Assembly: GCF_018613755.1 (NCBI RefSeq)
Contig: NZ_JAGGPP010000027.1
Coordinates: 167,589-231,588 of the forward strand
From: Arthrobacter sp. ISL-72
GTDB taxonomy: Bacteria; Actinomycetota; Actinomycetes; Actinomycetales; Micrococcaceae
Length of the DNA stretch: 64,000 nt
Reading direction: 5' to 3'
Part shown: positions 38,091 to 47,421 of the stretch, piece after piece
How the letters are laid out: every line of letters begins with the position of its first letter
Position numbering within the stretch: the stretch's first letter is position 1
The notes under the pieces: generated by a model
The model's database searches: none
Seen by the model: the letters and a program-made list of their open reading frames with translations, nothing else
What the model was told of the DNA's origin: nothing
Position numbers and translations under genes: made by a program

Positions 38091-39776
38091 TTACAGGCCG
38101 AGTTCGTGGAGCACGGGCAGCTTCTCGCGAACCCAGGCCCGGGCTTCAGTGGCGCTCGGTGCGGACAGCGCCAGCTTGGCCAGCTGCTGCGCTTCCTCCA
38201 GCGTGACCGTCTTGAGCACGGCGGCCACGGCGGCCAGGGACCGAGCTGTCATGGACAGCGTGGAAACACCCAGCCCGGTCAGCACGACGGCGAGGGCCGG
38301 GTCCGCCGCCGCCTCGCCGCACACGCCCACCGGTTTGTTGTGGCCCTCCGCGCGTGAACCTTCAACAGTCAGGCCGACAAGGCGCAGCACGGCCGGCTGC
38401 CAGGGAGTGTTCAGTGCGGCCAGGGGGCCGAGCTGCCTGTCGGCGGCCATGGCGTACTGGGTGAGGTCGTTCGTGCCCAGGCTGGCGAAGCCCACCTCGC
38501 GCAGGATGGACTCGGCCGTGAGCGCGGCTGAGGGGACTTCCACCATCACGCCGGGGGTCTTGATGCCGGCCTCGGAGCACATGGAGGCAAAGCGGGCGGC
38601 CTCCTCGGCGGTCGAGATCATCGGGGCCATGACCCACACGTCGGCTTCGGACTGCTTCTCGGCCAGGGCGATCGCTTCCAGCTGGCGTTCCAGGACGCCG
38701 GGCGTGGTGAAGTCCGTGCGGTACCCGCGAACGCCCAGGGCGGGGTTGGGCTCGGTGGAGTCGGTCAGGAAAGGGAGCGGCTTGTCGGCGCCGGCGTCGA
38801 GTGTGCGCAGCACAACCTTCTTGCCGGGGAAGGCGTCAAAAACACTCTTGTAGGCCGCTGCCTGCTCTTCCACGGTGGGCTCGGTGTCCCGCTCGAGGAA
38901 GCAGAATTCAGTGCGGAACAGCCCCACGCCCTGGGCGCCCAGTTTGGCTGCGGCCTCCGCGTCCTTGCCGCCGCCAACGTTGGCGAGGAGCGGTACCAGG
39001 TGACCGTCCGACGTCGTGCCCGTGCCGCTGAAGTCAGCGAGCAGGGAGGCCGTGGCCGCCCATGCCTCGGCTGCGGCGCGCAGTGAGTCGTCGGGCTCGG
39101 CCGTGATGGCGCCGGCGGCGCCGTCCACATACACTTCGATGCCGTCCGGAAGTTCATCCACTCCGACGGCGGCAACCACGGCGGGCAGGCCAAGGGACCG
39201 GGCGATGATGGCTGTGTGCGACTGCGGCCCGCCGCCTGCGGTCACCAGCGCGAGGACCTTGTTCGGATCCAGCGTTGCCGTGTCCGCCGGCGCAAGGTCT
39301 TCGGCCACCAGCACGAACGGCGTATTGGAGGACGGGATGCCAGGCGCAGGCACGCCGCGCAGTTCGGCCACGATCCGGGCGCGGACGTCCAGGACATCCG
39401 TGGCGCGCTCGGCCATGTAGCCGCCCAGGTTGTGCAGCATTTCCGAGACGGAGGAGCCGGATTCCCAGATGGCGCGCTCGCTGGAGACACCGCGGGCAAC
39501 CAGCTTGGCCGCGCCCTTGAGCAGCATGGTGTCCTTCGCCATCAGCGCCGTGGCCTCCAGGACTGCCTTGCCGTCGCCGGTGGCGTGGGCGGCACGCGCC
39601 TTCAGCTCGTCGTGGACGGCCTGGGCTGCGGCCTTGAGGCCTGCGGTTGCATCCTCAGGCGTGACGCCGGCGGGCAGTTGCTGGCCTGCTGGCGGTTCGC
39701 TGATGGGTTTGGGCATTTGGCGGATGGTGCCGATGATGCGGCCGGGGCTGACGCCTACTCCTGGGAAGTTCTGCAC
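38091..39776 (-). CDS. ptsI: phosphoenolpyruvate-protein phosphotransferase (PTS Enzyme I)
   Basis: 561-aa cytosolic Enzyme I. Order: HPr-binding helical domain, phosphohistidine domain with active-site His187 in GGPQSHTAIIAR, and the PEP-binding TIM barrel (GLFRTEFCFLERD, LRTLDAGADKPLPF, GTNDLTQYAMAADR, and the Cys in VGVCGEAAADP). GTG 39776 has GAGGA upstream. Heads a ptsI-ptsH operon divergent from tetR-mtlA-mtlD; a CRP/GlxR-like site and a TetR-like operator lie between them. Confidence 0.96.
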   Translation of the reverse strand: MQNFPGVGVSPGRIIGTIRQMPKPISEPPAGQQLPAGVTPEDATAGLKAAAQAVHDELKARAAHATGDGKAVLEATALMAKDTMLLKGAAKLVARGVSSERAIWESGSSVSEMLHNLGGYMAERATDVLDVRARIVAELRGVPAPGIPSSNTPFVLVAEDLAPADTATLDPNKVLALVTAGGGPQSHTAIIARSLGLPAVVAAVGVDELPDGIEVYVDGAAGAITAEPDDSLRAAAEAWAATASLLADFSGTGTTSDGHLVPLLANVGGGKDAEAAAKLGAQGVGLFRTEFCFLERDTEPTVEEQAAAYKSVFDAFPGKKVVLRTLDAGADKPLPFLTDSTEPNPALGVRGYRTDFTTPGVLERQLEAIALAEKQSEADVWVMAPMISTAEEAARFASMCSEAGIKTPGVMVEVPSAALTAESILREVGFASLGTNDLTQYAMAADRQLGPLAALNTPWQPAVLRLVGLTVEGSRAEGHNKPVGVCGEAAADPALAVVLTGLGVSTLSMTARSLAAVAAVLKTVTLEEAQQLAKLALSAPSATEARAWVREKLPVLHELGL

Positions 39777-39890
39777 TGAAGGTCCTCGTTCTCTGCCGTA
39801 AGCAGGCCCCGCCGTTCGTTGCCTGGGCGATTGCCCAGACCGTCGCGACGGCTACGTCCGACGGCATTTGCGGTGCCTGAAAAAATTGTA

Positions 39891-39906
39891 TGTGATGCAC
39901 TTCATA
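39891..39906. promoter_or_regulatory. CRP/GlxR-like site between ptsI and the mannitol cluster
   Basis: TGTGA-TGCACT-TCATA, 9 of 10 half-site positions matching TGTGA-N6-TCACA, in the 161-bp divergent region. It abuts the palindrome at 39905-39919. Confidence 0.5.
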
Positions 39907-39919
39907 TAGCGTTGCTATA
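39905..39919. promoter_or_regulatory. TetR autoregulatory operator
   Basis: Perfect inverted repeat TATAGC-GTT-GCTATA located inside the spacer between a TTCATA -35 (39901-39906) and TAGGGT -10 (39925-39930) of the tetR gene. Confidence 0.65.
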
Positions 39920-39924
39920 GGTGC

Positions 39925-39930
39925 TAGGGT
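39925..39930 (+). promoter_or_regulatory. -10 box of leaderless tetR mRNA
   Basis: TAGGGT seven bases before ATG 39938; -35-like TTCATA 18 bases upstream. Confidence 0.55.
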
Positions 39931-39937
39931 AGCGGTT

Positions 39938-40666
39938 ATGAGTTTCGATGGCCAGCTCCCGCCCAAAACACGGCTGTTGCGCGCAGCAGCCGAGTTGCTG
40001 GCCAAATCCGGTGGAGCGCCGGTTTCCACCCGCCAGATCACGCAGCTGGCGGGGGTCACGGCACCCACGCTCTATCACCACTTCGGTGACAAGGAAGGGC
40101 TGTTCGACGCCGTTGTCGCGGCGGGTTTTGAAGAGTACGTGGCCGGCGAACGCGACTTCGCGCCGTCCGGGCATCCGCTGGAAGACATCCGCCGGATGTG
40201 GGATAACCACGTCCAGTTCGGGCTAAAACAGCCGGAACTGTACCTGGTCATGTTTGGCAACATTCGCCCTGAGAGCCGCCCGGCCATCGTTGCCGATGCC
40301 GAGGCCCTCATGGAGGAAATGCTGAACAAGGCCGCAGTGGCAGGCCAGCTGAACGTCCAGCCGCGTGAGGCGGCCAGAAGCATCCTGGCAGCAAACGTGG
40401 GTGTGACCCTCATGCTGATCGCGGAGCCTGCCGCGGACCGCAACCTTGAACTGTCCACCATGACCCGGGACGCCATGATTTTCGCGGTGGCCGCCGAACA
40501 GGCCAACGGCGCCGGACCGGAAGCTGCCGGGAAGTCGTCGGTGGTGGTGGCGGCGATCGCCTTGAACGCCGCGCTCCAAGCATCGCACTCGGACCAGCTT
40601 TCCAGCTCGGAACTCAAGCTCTTTCTCGAATGGCTCCACCGGATCTCCACCAGTTCCAACAGCTAG
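39938..40666 (+). CDS. TetR family regulator of the mannitol/PTS locus
   Basis: 242 aa. N-terminal HTH: RLLRAAAELLAKSGGAPVST then ITQLAGVTAPTLYHHFGDKE (res about 30-58), a canonical TetR recognition region. C-terminal effector domain is unassigned. Sits upstream of mtlA (57-bp gap) and divergent from ptsI; a perfect palindrome overlaps its own promoter. It takes the place where other bacteria encode MtlR, so mannitol- or PTS-linked control is inferred. Confidence 0.9.
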   Translation: MSFDGQLPPKTRLLRAAAELLAKSGGAPVSTRQITQLAGVTAPTLYHHFGDKEGLFDAVVAAGFEEYVAGERDFAPSGHPLEDIRRMWDNHVQFGLKQPELYLVMFGNIRPESRPAIVADAEALMEEMLNKAAVAGQLNVQPREAARSILAANVGVTLMLIAEPAADRNLELSTMTRDAMIFAVAAEQANGAGPEAAGKSSVVVAAIALNAALQASHSDQLSSSELKLFLEWLHRISTSSNS

Positions 40667-40723
40667 TCGTCGAAAATATCGGACCATCCTGCGGTGCAGC
40701 AGGAATCACGGTTAGGAAATCAC

Positions 40724-42721
40724 ATGGCAACAGAGACAGTTGCAAAACCCCGTACCAGCATGCGCGTTGGCGTCCAGAAGTTTGGGACATTCCTGTCCGG
40801 CATGATCATGCCCAACATCGGGGCCTTTATCGCCTGGGGGCTTATCACGGCCCTCTTTATCAAGACAGGTTGGCTGCCCATTCCCGAGCTCGGTGGCTTT
40901 GGCACCAACGCTGCGGGCACCGCGAACGTGGGCCTTGTGGGCCCCATGATCACCTATCTGTTGCCACTCCTGATTGCCTACACCGGCGGCCGGATGGTTT
41001 ATGACGTCCGCGGCGGCGTTGTGGGCGCCATCGGCACCATGGGCGTGATCGTCGGCGCCGGCATCCCGATGTTCATCGGCGCCATGATCATGGGTCCCCT
41101 GGGCGGCTGGACCATGAAGAAGCTCGACGCAATCTGGCACGGGAAGATCCGTCCCGGCTTCGAAATGCTGGTGAACAATTTCTCCGCCGGTATCTGGGGC
41201 GCCCTCCTTGCACTTCTTGGCTTCTACGGCATCTCTCCTGTGGTTACGGCCTTCAGCACAGCGGCCGGCAATTTCGTCCAGTTCCTGGTCAGAAACGGAC
41301 TGCTGCCACTGACCAGCATCTTCATCGAACCGGCCAAGGTGCTGTTCCTCAACAACGCCATCAACCACGGCGTGCTGACGCCACTCGGCATTCAGCAGTC
41401 GCTTGAGCAGGGCAAGTCCATCCTCTTCCTGCTTGAAGCCAATCCCGGGCCGGGCCTCGGTATCCTGCTCGCCTACATGTTCTTCGGCAAGGGCCTGGCC
41501 AAGGCATCGGCCCCCGGCGCCGCGATCATCCAGTTCCTTGGCGGCATCCACGAGATCTACTTCCCCTACGTGCTGATGAAGCCGATCCTCATCCTCGCCT
41601 CGATCGGTGGAGGCATGACCGGGATCGCGACACTTGCCCTCACCAACTCCGGCCTCGTGGCTCCGGCAGCGCCAGGGTCCATCTTCGCGGTGATCGCCCA
41701 GACCGCCCGTGACAGCTATTTCGGCGTGGTCCTTTCGGTCCTGCTCGCCACCACGGTTTCCTTCCTGATCGCTTCGGTAATCCTGAAGGCCAGCAAGACC
41801 CCCGTGGGTGAAACCGAGGAGGACAGCCTTAGCGCCGCCACCTCCCGCATGGAATCCATGAAGGGCAAGAAGAGCTCCGTTTCCTCAGCCCTGATGGGTG
41901 CGGGCGGCACTGCAGTGATGGCCGGCCCCATCAAGAACATCGTGTTCGCGTGCGACGCCGGCATGGGTTCCAGCGCCATGGGCGCATCCGTGCTGCGCAA
42001 TAAGATCAAGGCTGCCGGTTTCCCGGAGGTCAACGTCACCAATGCGTCCATCGCGAACCTTACGGATACCTATGACATTGTGATCACACACCAGGACCTC
42101 ACCGAGCGCGCCAAGCCGGCCACATCGAGCGCGGTGCATGTCTCCGTGGACAACTTCATGAACAGCCCGCGGTACGACGAGGTCGTGGAATTGGTCCAGC
42201 ACAGCAATGCAGAAGCAACCGCCGGCGACGGTATGGCCGCCGCCGCTGCGGGCCCTGCAGCCGCGGCACCTGCTGAGGCCGCTCCGCCGTCGGACATCCT
42301 GGCCCGTGAGAGCGTTGTCCTCAACGGTTCGGCCACGACGCGGGATGCGGCCATCGACGAAGCCGGCAGGCTCCTGCTGGACCGTGGTGCCGTGGACAGC
42401 GGCTATGTCGATGCCATGCATGAACGCGAGGAGTCGGTGTCCACGTATATGGGCAGCTTCCTGGCGATCCCGCACGGCACCAATGCCGCCAAGGACCACA
42501 TCATGAAGTCCGCCGTCTCCGTGGTGCGCTACCCGAACGGCATCGACTGGAACGGCAAGGAGGTCAAGTTCGTCGTGGGCGTGGCCGGCATCAACAACGA
42601 GCACCTGCACATCCTGTCCTCCATCGCGAAGGTCTTCACCAACAAGGCCCAGGTGGCCCAGCTTGAGGCGGCAACCTCCGTGGACGAAGTCCTGGAACTC
42701 TTTGGAAAGGTCAACGCATAG
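40724..42721 (+). CDS. mtlA: PTS mannitol-specific enzyme IICBA
   Basis: 665-aa membrane permease that takes up and phosphorylates D-mannitol to mannitol 1-phosphate. IIC domain 1-350 with about eight TM helices and the substrate-site motif GGIHEIYFPYV (G273-H275-E277 region) and NNAINHGVL; IIB domain with phospho-Cys410 in IVFACDAGMGSSAMG; an Ala/Pro linker (500-522); IIA domain with phospho-His584 in FLAIPHGTNAAKDH. All three domains fused as in E. coli MtlA. ATG 40724 follows AGGAAA. One-base overlap with mtlD. Confidence 0.96.
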   Translation: MATETVAKPRTSMRVGVQKFGTFLSGMIMPNIGAFIAWGLITALFIKTGWLPIPELGGFGTNAAGTANVGLVGPMITYLLPLLIAYTGGRMVYDVRGGVVGAIGTMGVIVGAGIPMFIGAMIMGPLGGWTMKKLDAIWHGKIRPGFEMLVNNFSAGIWGALLALLGFYGISPVVTAFSTAAGNFVQFLVRNGLLPLTSIFIEPAKVLFLNNAINHGVLTPLGIQQSLEQGKSILFLLEANPGPGLGILLAYMFFGKGLAKASAPGAAIIQFLGGIHEIYFPYVLMKPILILASIGGGMTGIATLALTNSGLVAPAAPGSIFAVIAQTARDSYFGVVLSVLLATTVSFLIASVILKASKTPVGETEEDSLSAATSRMESMKGKKSSVSSALMGAGGTAVMAGPIKNIVFACDAGMGSSAMGASVLRNKIKAAGFPEVNVTNASIANLTDTYDIVITHQDLTERAKPATSSAVHVSVDNFMNSPRYDEVVELVQHSNAEATAGDGMAAAAAGPAAAAPAEAAPPSDILARESVVLNGSATTRDAAIDEAGRLLLDRGAVDSGYVDAMHEREESVSTYMGSFLAIPHGTNAAKDHIMKSAVSVVRYPNGIDWNGKEVKFVVGVAGINNEHLHILSSIAKVFTNKAQVAQLEAATSVDEVLELFGKVNA

Positions 42722-43875
42722 TGAAGGCTGTTCATTTTGGGGCCGGGAACATCGGCCGCGGCTTCGTGGGACTGCTGCTGCACCAGGCAGGCTACGAGCT
42801 CGTGTTTGCCGACGTTGCGGAAGAGCTCATCACGCAGCTCGCCGCCGCAGACAGCTACAACGTCCACGAGGTGGGCGAGAACCCTACCGTCCGCACCGTG
42901 GACAACTTCCGGGCGCTGAACTCCGGCACCCAGGAAGCGGAGGTCGTGGCGGAAATCGCGACGGCGGACGTCGTCACCACCGCGGTGGGCCCGCACATCC
43001 TGAAGTTCGTGGCACCGGTGATCGCCAAGGGCCTCGCCGGGCGGGATGCCGGGCTGGCGCCGCTTCAGGTGATGGCCTGCGAGAACGCCATCAATGCCAC
43101 GGACATGCTGCGGGACGAAGTGGCTGCAAACTGGGATCCGGCTTCCGGACCGCTGGAGTCCGTGGCCGTGTTCGCCAACACTGCCGTGGACCGGATCGTC
43201 CCCAACCAGGAGCCGGGCAAGGGCCTGGATGTCACGGTGGAGACGTTCTACGAGTGGGTCATCGACCGCACGCCGTTCGGTGATTCCGCACCCGTCATTC
43301 CCGGGGCCACGTTCGTGGACAACCTGGAGCCGTACATTGAGCGGAAGCTCTTCACGGTGAACACGGGGCACGCCGCCGCGGCCTACTTCGGTTTCGAAGC
43401 GGGCCTGGGCAAGATCTCCGAGGCCATGGCGGACCAGGACGTGGCCGCCGACGTGCGCGCCGTCCTGGATGAGACCAAGGAGCTGCTGATCCACAAGCAC
43501 GGCTTCAACCGCGAGGAGCAGGAGGCCTATGTCGACAAGATTCTGGGCCGATTCACCAACCCGCACCTGCCGGATACCGTGAACCGCGTGGGCCGGGCGC
43601 CGCTGCGCAAACTCAGCAGGCACGAACGCTTCATCGGCCCGGCGGCGGAGCTGGCCGAACTTGGCATCGTGCCCGAGGCGCTACTGGGGGCCATTGCGGC
43701 AGCCCTGCGCTTCAACGACCCCGCCGATGCCGAAGCAACCGAGCTGGCGCAGATCGTGGCTTCGTCCACGGCCGCGGAGGCCACGGAGAAGGTGACCGGA
43801 CTGACCGCCGGGCACCCGCTGTTCGCAGCCGTCCAGTCACTCATGGAAGAGGCCAAAGCCGAGGTCAAGGCCTAG
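42721..43875 (+). CDS. mtlD: mannitol-1-phosphate 5-dehydrogenase
   Basis: Oxidises mannitol 1-phosphate to fructose 6-phosphate with NAD+, completing the entry route begun by MtlA. 384 aa; Rossmann start VHFGAGNIGRGFVG, and the catalytic-domain motifs CENAINATDML, VFANTAVDRIVP and the Lys-bearing VDNLEPYIERKLFTVNTGHA-type region of the long-chain mannitol dehydrogenase family. The GTG start overlaps the mtlA stop (TAGTG). Ends before a strong bidirectional terminator. Confidence 0.96.
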   Translation: MKAVHFGAGNIGRGFVGLLLHQAGYELVFADVAEELITQLAAADSYNVHEVGENPTVRTVDNFRALNSGTQEAEVVAEIATADVVTTAVGPHILKFVAPVIAKGLAGRDAGLAPLQVMACENAINATDMLRDEVAANWDPASGPLESVAVFANTAVDRIVPNQEPGKGLDVTVETFYEWVIDRTPFGDSAPVIPGATFVDNLEPYIERKLFTVNTGHAAAAYFGFEAGLGKISEAMADQDVAADVRAVLDETKELLIHKHGFNREEQEAYVDKILGRFTNPHLPDTVNRVGRAPLRKLSRHERFIGPAAELAELGIVPEALLGAIAAALRFNDPADAEATELAQIVASSTAAEATEKVTGLTAGHPLFAAVQSLMEEAKAEVKA

Positions 43876-43890
43876 GACACCCCTCAAGCC

Positions 43891-44006
43891 GGACGCTCTC
43901 TCACCCCGGACGCTCTCTCACTACCTGCCGGAAAAACACAAACCCTCCTTCACCTTCATCAGGTGAGGGAGGGTTTGTGCTTTTCTTGCGTTAAGTGAGA
44001 GAGCGT
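43891..44006. repeat. intergenic palindromic repeat, CTCTCTCACT family, copy 2
   Basis: Outer 13-bp arms ACGCTCTCTCACT (43910-43922) and its complement (43994-44006) enclose the terminator hairpin at 43937-43979; an additional direct partial copy GGACGCTCTCTCACC starts at 43891. The left segment continues with ACCTGCCGG and an A-run, parallel to copy 1 at 31669 (CTTCCTGCCGG and a T-run). Confidence 0.82.
43937..43979. terminator. bidirectional terminator between mtlD and sugar porter
   Basis: 19-bp stem (43937-43955 with 43961-43979, 18 pairs) and 5-base loop, preceded by AAAAA and followed by TTTTCTT, placed between convergent genes; suited to stop transcription from both sides. Confidence 0.9.
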
Positions 44007-44042
44007 TGGTGCCCCGCGGCCGCGCAAGCGGTGCCGAAGTGC

Positions 44043-45482
44043 CTAGACCTTGACGGTCCCCTTCGGCACGAACAGCGTCTCCGCCTGCTCCAGGGACATG
44101 CCGTTGGTCTCGGGCACCTTGAACATCACAAAGAAGAACGACGCCGCCGCGAACGCCGCGTACATGGCGTACGTCAGGGGCAGCGAGCCTGCCGCCATGA
44201 CGGGGAAGCTCAGGGTGATGGCGAAGTTCGCGATCCACTGCGCCGCCGCGGCCAGGCCCAGGGCGCGGGCACGGATCCGGGAGGGGAAGATTTCGCCCAG
44301 CAGGACCCACACCAGCGGACCCCAGGAGGCGCCGAAGCTGATGACGAAGACGTTCGCGGCCGCCAGGGCCACAGGACCCCAGGCGCCAGGCAGTGAAATC
44401 CCGTCGCCGGAGCCGGTGGCGGAGGCAAAGGCCAGGGCCATGGCTGCCAGCGAAACAGCCATGCCGATGGAGCCGGCCAGCAGGATGGGGCGGCGGCCGA
44501 TGCGGTCCACCAGGGCGATGGCGACGAGCGTGACCAGGATGTTGGTGATGGAGGTGGCCACCGAAATGGTGAGTGAGTCCTTCTCCTGGAAGCCCACGGC
44601 CTTCCACAGCGTGGTGGAGTAGTAGAAGATCACGTTGATGCCGACGAACTGCTGCAGCACGGACAGGGTGATGCCGATCCACACCACGCCCTGCAGGCCG
44701 AAAACCTTGCCGCGGAGCGAGCCCTTCTGGCCGGCGAGCTGGTCTTCCTCGATCGCGGCCTGGATTTCGCGGATGTGGCGGTCGGTGTCCTCGGACGGGG
44801 CAATCGCTTCAAACACCTTGCGTGCTTGGTCCTCCTTGCCCTTGAAGACCAGGAAGCGCGGGGATTCGGGCAGGGTATAGGCGATCCAGCCGTAGACGAC
44901 GGCAGGCACGGCGCCGGCGAGGAACATCCACCGCCAGGCCTCGATGCCGAGCCAGAGCGGCTCGTCGGCGCCGCCTGCGGAGTTGGCAAACACGGCGTCG
45001 GAGAGGAGGGCGGCGAAAATACCGGTGGTGATGGCAAGCTGCTGGAGTGACGCGAGCCGGCCGCGTACGTGCCGCGGCGAGATCTCGGAGATGTATGCCG
45101 GCGCGATGACGGAGGCCAGGCCGATGCCGAGCCCGCCCACCAGGCGCCAGAAGATGAGGTCCCAGACGCCGAACGCGAAGCCCGTGCCGAGCGCACTGAT
45201 CAGGAACAGGATGGCGCCGAGCTTCATGGCCGGGATGCGGCCGTACTTGTCGGCCACTTTGCCCGCCAGGTAGGCGCCCGCGGCGCAGCCCAGGAGTGCG
45301 ACGGCAACAGCGAAACCGGTGACGGCCTCGCTCAGGGCGAACTCGTCCTTGATGGCGTCGACGGCGCCGTTGACAACGGAGGAATCAAAGCCGAAGAGGA
45401 ACCCGCCCACCGCTCCCGCGATTGCGAGGCCGATCACCTTGCGGGGAACGCCGGGACGGCCTTCAGTGCTGGATGTGGACAT
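44043..45482 (-). CDS. MFS sugar porter (SP family, XylE/GlcP-like)
   Basis: 479-aa, 12-TM proton-coupled or facilitative sugar transporter. Family signatures: DKYGRIPAMK after TM2, RLVGGLGIGLASVIAPAYIS, the PESPRFLVF motif before the central loop, QQFVGINVIFYYS in TM7 (sugar-binding QQ..GxN), DRIGRRPILL, and PETNGMSLEQ after TM12. Substrate probably a pentose, hexose or inositol. AAGGGAG precedes ATG 45482. Convergent with mtlD. Confidence 0.94.
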   Translation of the reverse strand: MSTSSTEGRPGVPRKVIGLAIAGAVGGFLFGFDSSVVNGAVDAIKDEFALSEAVTGFAVAVALLGCAAGAYLAGKVADKYGRIPAMKLGAILFLISALGTGFAFGVWDLIFWRLVGGLGIGLASVIAPAYISEISPRHVRGRLASLQQLAITTGIFAALLSDAVFANSAGGADEPLWLGIEAWRWMFLAGAVPAVVYGWIAYTLPESPRFLVFKGKEDQARKVFEAIAPSEDTDRHIREIQAAIEEDQLAGQKGSLRGKVFGLQGVVWIGITLSVLQQFVGINVIFYYSTTLWKAVGFQEKDSLTISVATSITNILVTLVAIALVDRIGRRPILLAGSIGMAVSLAAMALAFASATGSGDGISLPGAWGPVALAAANVFVISFGASWGPLVWVLLGEIFPSRIRARALGLAAAAQWIANFAITLSFPVMAAGSLPLTYAMYAAFAAASFFFVMFKVPETNGMSLEQAETLFVPKGTVKV

Positions 45483-45618
45483 GGATCTCCCTTGGGATTT
45501 TGATGCGTTGGATTTTTAGCTGTGCGGACATCGTTGACCACGGAACCAGCCCTCTTGGCCGGCGCACACGCGCTAAACAGTGTGCCACTTCACGCTGTGA
45601 GGTTCCACTTGTTGACGG

Positions 45619-45648
45619 ACGACGACGGCGGGGTGCCGCCGTCGTCGT
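45619..45648 (-). terminator. hairpin terminator 2 downstream of DHA2 transporter
   Basis: Perfect 13-bp arms ACGACGACGGCGG / complement with a GGTG loop; second of two hairpins past the transporter stop, same core motif as the hairpin at 2695. Confidence 0.6.
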
Positions 45649-45666
45649 GTTCGCCGGGGAACAACA

Positions 45667-45697
45667 ACGGGAGGCAGCCTAAAAGACTGCCTCCCGT
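45667..45697 (-). terminator. hairpin terminator 1 downstream of DHA2 transporter
   Basis: Perfect 11-bp arms ACGGGAGGCAG / complement around CCTAAAAGA, 23 bp after the transporter stop codon. No marked U-tract. Confidence 0.75.
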
Positions 45698-45720
45698 GAC
45701 GTGCGCCCGAACGCGGTGAC

Positions 45721-47385
45721 TTAGTGCGCAGCCACCGGTTCTGATCCCGCTCTCTGAGCAGTGGCCTTCGGGTCCGTGAGCTTCTTGTTCGGCAGTGCGA
45801 AGCTGACCAGGAAGGCGATCCCGGTGAGCACGGCGGCGGTGAGCATCACGGCGTCGATCGACTGCGCGAAGCCCTCGGTGATGGGCCGGGTGAGCGCCGG
45901 GTTGGCCGAGTGCAGCCAGCTGGTGTCATTCAGGGAATCGTTGCTGGCCCCGTTTTGGAAGAACTCGTAGAGCTTGGCATTGGCGGGATCTGAAGCCACA
46001 GCAGGGTCCTTCAGGACCGCCAGGTAGTCGGCGTTCTGCATCGCGTCCTTCATGCCGGCGGCAATGCGGTCCGCCGCCATGCTGAAGAGCAGCGAGATGA
46101 AGACGGCGGTTCCCACCGCGCCGCCCATGGACCGGAAGAACGCGGCCGAGGAGGTTCCCACGCCCATGTCCTTCGCCGGGACGGAGACCTGCATGGCCAG
46201 CGTGAGCGGCTGCATGCAGAAGCCCAGGCCCAGGCCGAAGAACACGGCGATGACGCCGGGCACCCAGAGTCCGGTGTCCACGCCCAGCGAGAAGCCCATC
46301 ACGACGGCGGCGGCGGTCAGTACCGCGGTGCCCATGATCGGAAAGATCCGGTATGTGCCCGACGCCGAAATGGTCCGTCCGGCGGTGATGGAACCGGTCA
46401 GGATGCCCACTGTGAAGGTGATCATCATCAGGCCGGCTTCGGTGGGGGTCAGGCCCTTGACCAGCTGGAGGTACATCGGGAGCATCGCGATGGCACCGAA
46501 CATCCCGATGCCGATGATGAAGTTCAGCAGCGAGGACAGCCCAAAGGTGAGGTTGCTGAAGAGGCGCAGCGGGATCAGGGCGTAGTCGCCGGCGCGCTTC
46601 TCCGCCAGCAGGAACGCGATGATGCCCACGACGCCCAGCCCGATGCACAGGAGGGACGCTGCCGAGGTCCAGCCCCAGCTGCGGCCCTGTTCGGCCACCA
46701 GGAGCAGCGGAACGATGGCCAGGGTGATGGCCGCGGCGCCCCAATAGTCGATTTTTTGCTTCACGTGCTTGGCGGGCAGGTGCAGGTAAATGAACACGAC
46801 GGCCAGTGCGGCCAGGCCTATGGGCAGGTTGATGAAGAACACCCAGCGCCAGCCGTCGAAGCCCAGGATGTTCGAGGACCCGGCGAAGGCCCCGCCCACC
46901 ACGGGCCCCAGTACGGAGGAGATCCCGAAGACGGACATGAAGTAGCCCTGGAACTTCGCCCGGTCCTTCAGGGCAACAATGTCTCCGATGATGGTCAGGG
47001 CGAGGGCCAGCAGGCCTCCGGCACCCATGCCCTGGACGCCGCGGGCGATCGCCAGTTCGGTCATGGAGTGGACGGAGCCGGCGTACAGGGAGCCGGCCAG
47101 GAAGATCACAATCGCGGCCAGGTAAAGCGGGCGCCGGCCGAAGATGTCGCTGAGCTTGCCGTACAGCGGCGTGCTCACCGTGGAGGTGATGAGGTACGCC
47201 GTGGTGGCCCAGGCCTGCAGGGACAGTCCGTCGAGGTCGTTGGCGATGGTGTAGATCGAGGTGGACACGATGGTCTGGTCCAGTGATGACAGGAACATGC
47301 CGAGCATGAGACCCACCATCACTGTGATGGTCTGACGCTTCGTCAGGACGTCCCCGGCTGCGGGCCCGGCGGCGGTTTTGGACAT
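45721..47385 (-). CDS. DHA2-family (EmrB/QacA) MFS multidrug transporter
   Basis: 554-aa, 14-TM drug:proton antiporter. Motifs: SSLDQTIVSTSI in TM1 (D and family LDxTIV), GKLSDIFGRRPLYL loop, RGVQGMGAGGLLAL, motif C GISSVLGPVVGGAFAG in TM5. A large loop near res 455-500 (between the last TMs) is typical. Its promoter carries a MarR-type palindrome at 47422-47444; no cognate regulator gene is adjacent. Followed by two hairpin terminators. Confidence 0.94.
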   Translation of the reverse strand: MSKTAAGPAAGDVLTKRQTITVMVGLMLGMFLSSLDQTIVSTSIYTIANDLDGLSLQAWATTAYLITSTVSTPLYGKLSDIFGRRPLYLAAIVIFLAGSLYAGSVHSMTELAIARGVQGMGAGGLLALALTIIGDIVALKDRAKFQGYFMSVFGISSVLGPVVGGAFAGSSNILGFDGWRWVFFINLPIGLAALAVVFIYLHLPAKHVKQKIDYWGAAAITLAIVPLLLVAEQGRSWGWTSAASLLCIGLGVVGIIAFLLAEKRAGDYALIPLRLFSNLTFGLSSLLNFIIGIGMFGAIAMLPMYLQLVKGLTPTEAGLMMITFTVGILTGSITAGRTISASGTYRIFPIMGTAVLTAAAVVMGFSLGVDTGLWVPGVIAVFFGLGLGFCMQPLTLAMQVSVPAKDMGVGTSSAAFFRSMGGAVGTAVFISLLFSMAADRIAAGMKDAMQNADYLAVLKDPAVASDPANAKLYEFFQNGASNDSLNDTSWLHSANPALTRPITEGFAQSIDAVMLTAAVLTGIAFLVSFALPNKKLTDPKATAQRAGSEPVAAH

Positions 47386-47421
47386 GACTGCTCCATATAC
47401 AAAGAAAAGGGGATCAAGCTT

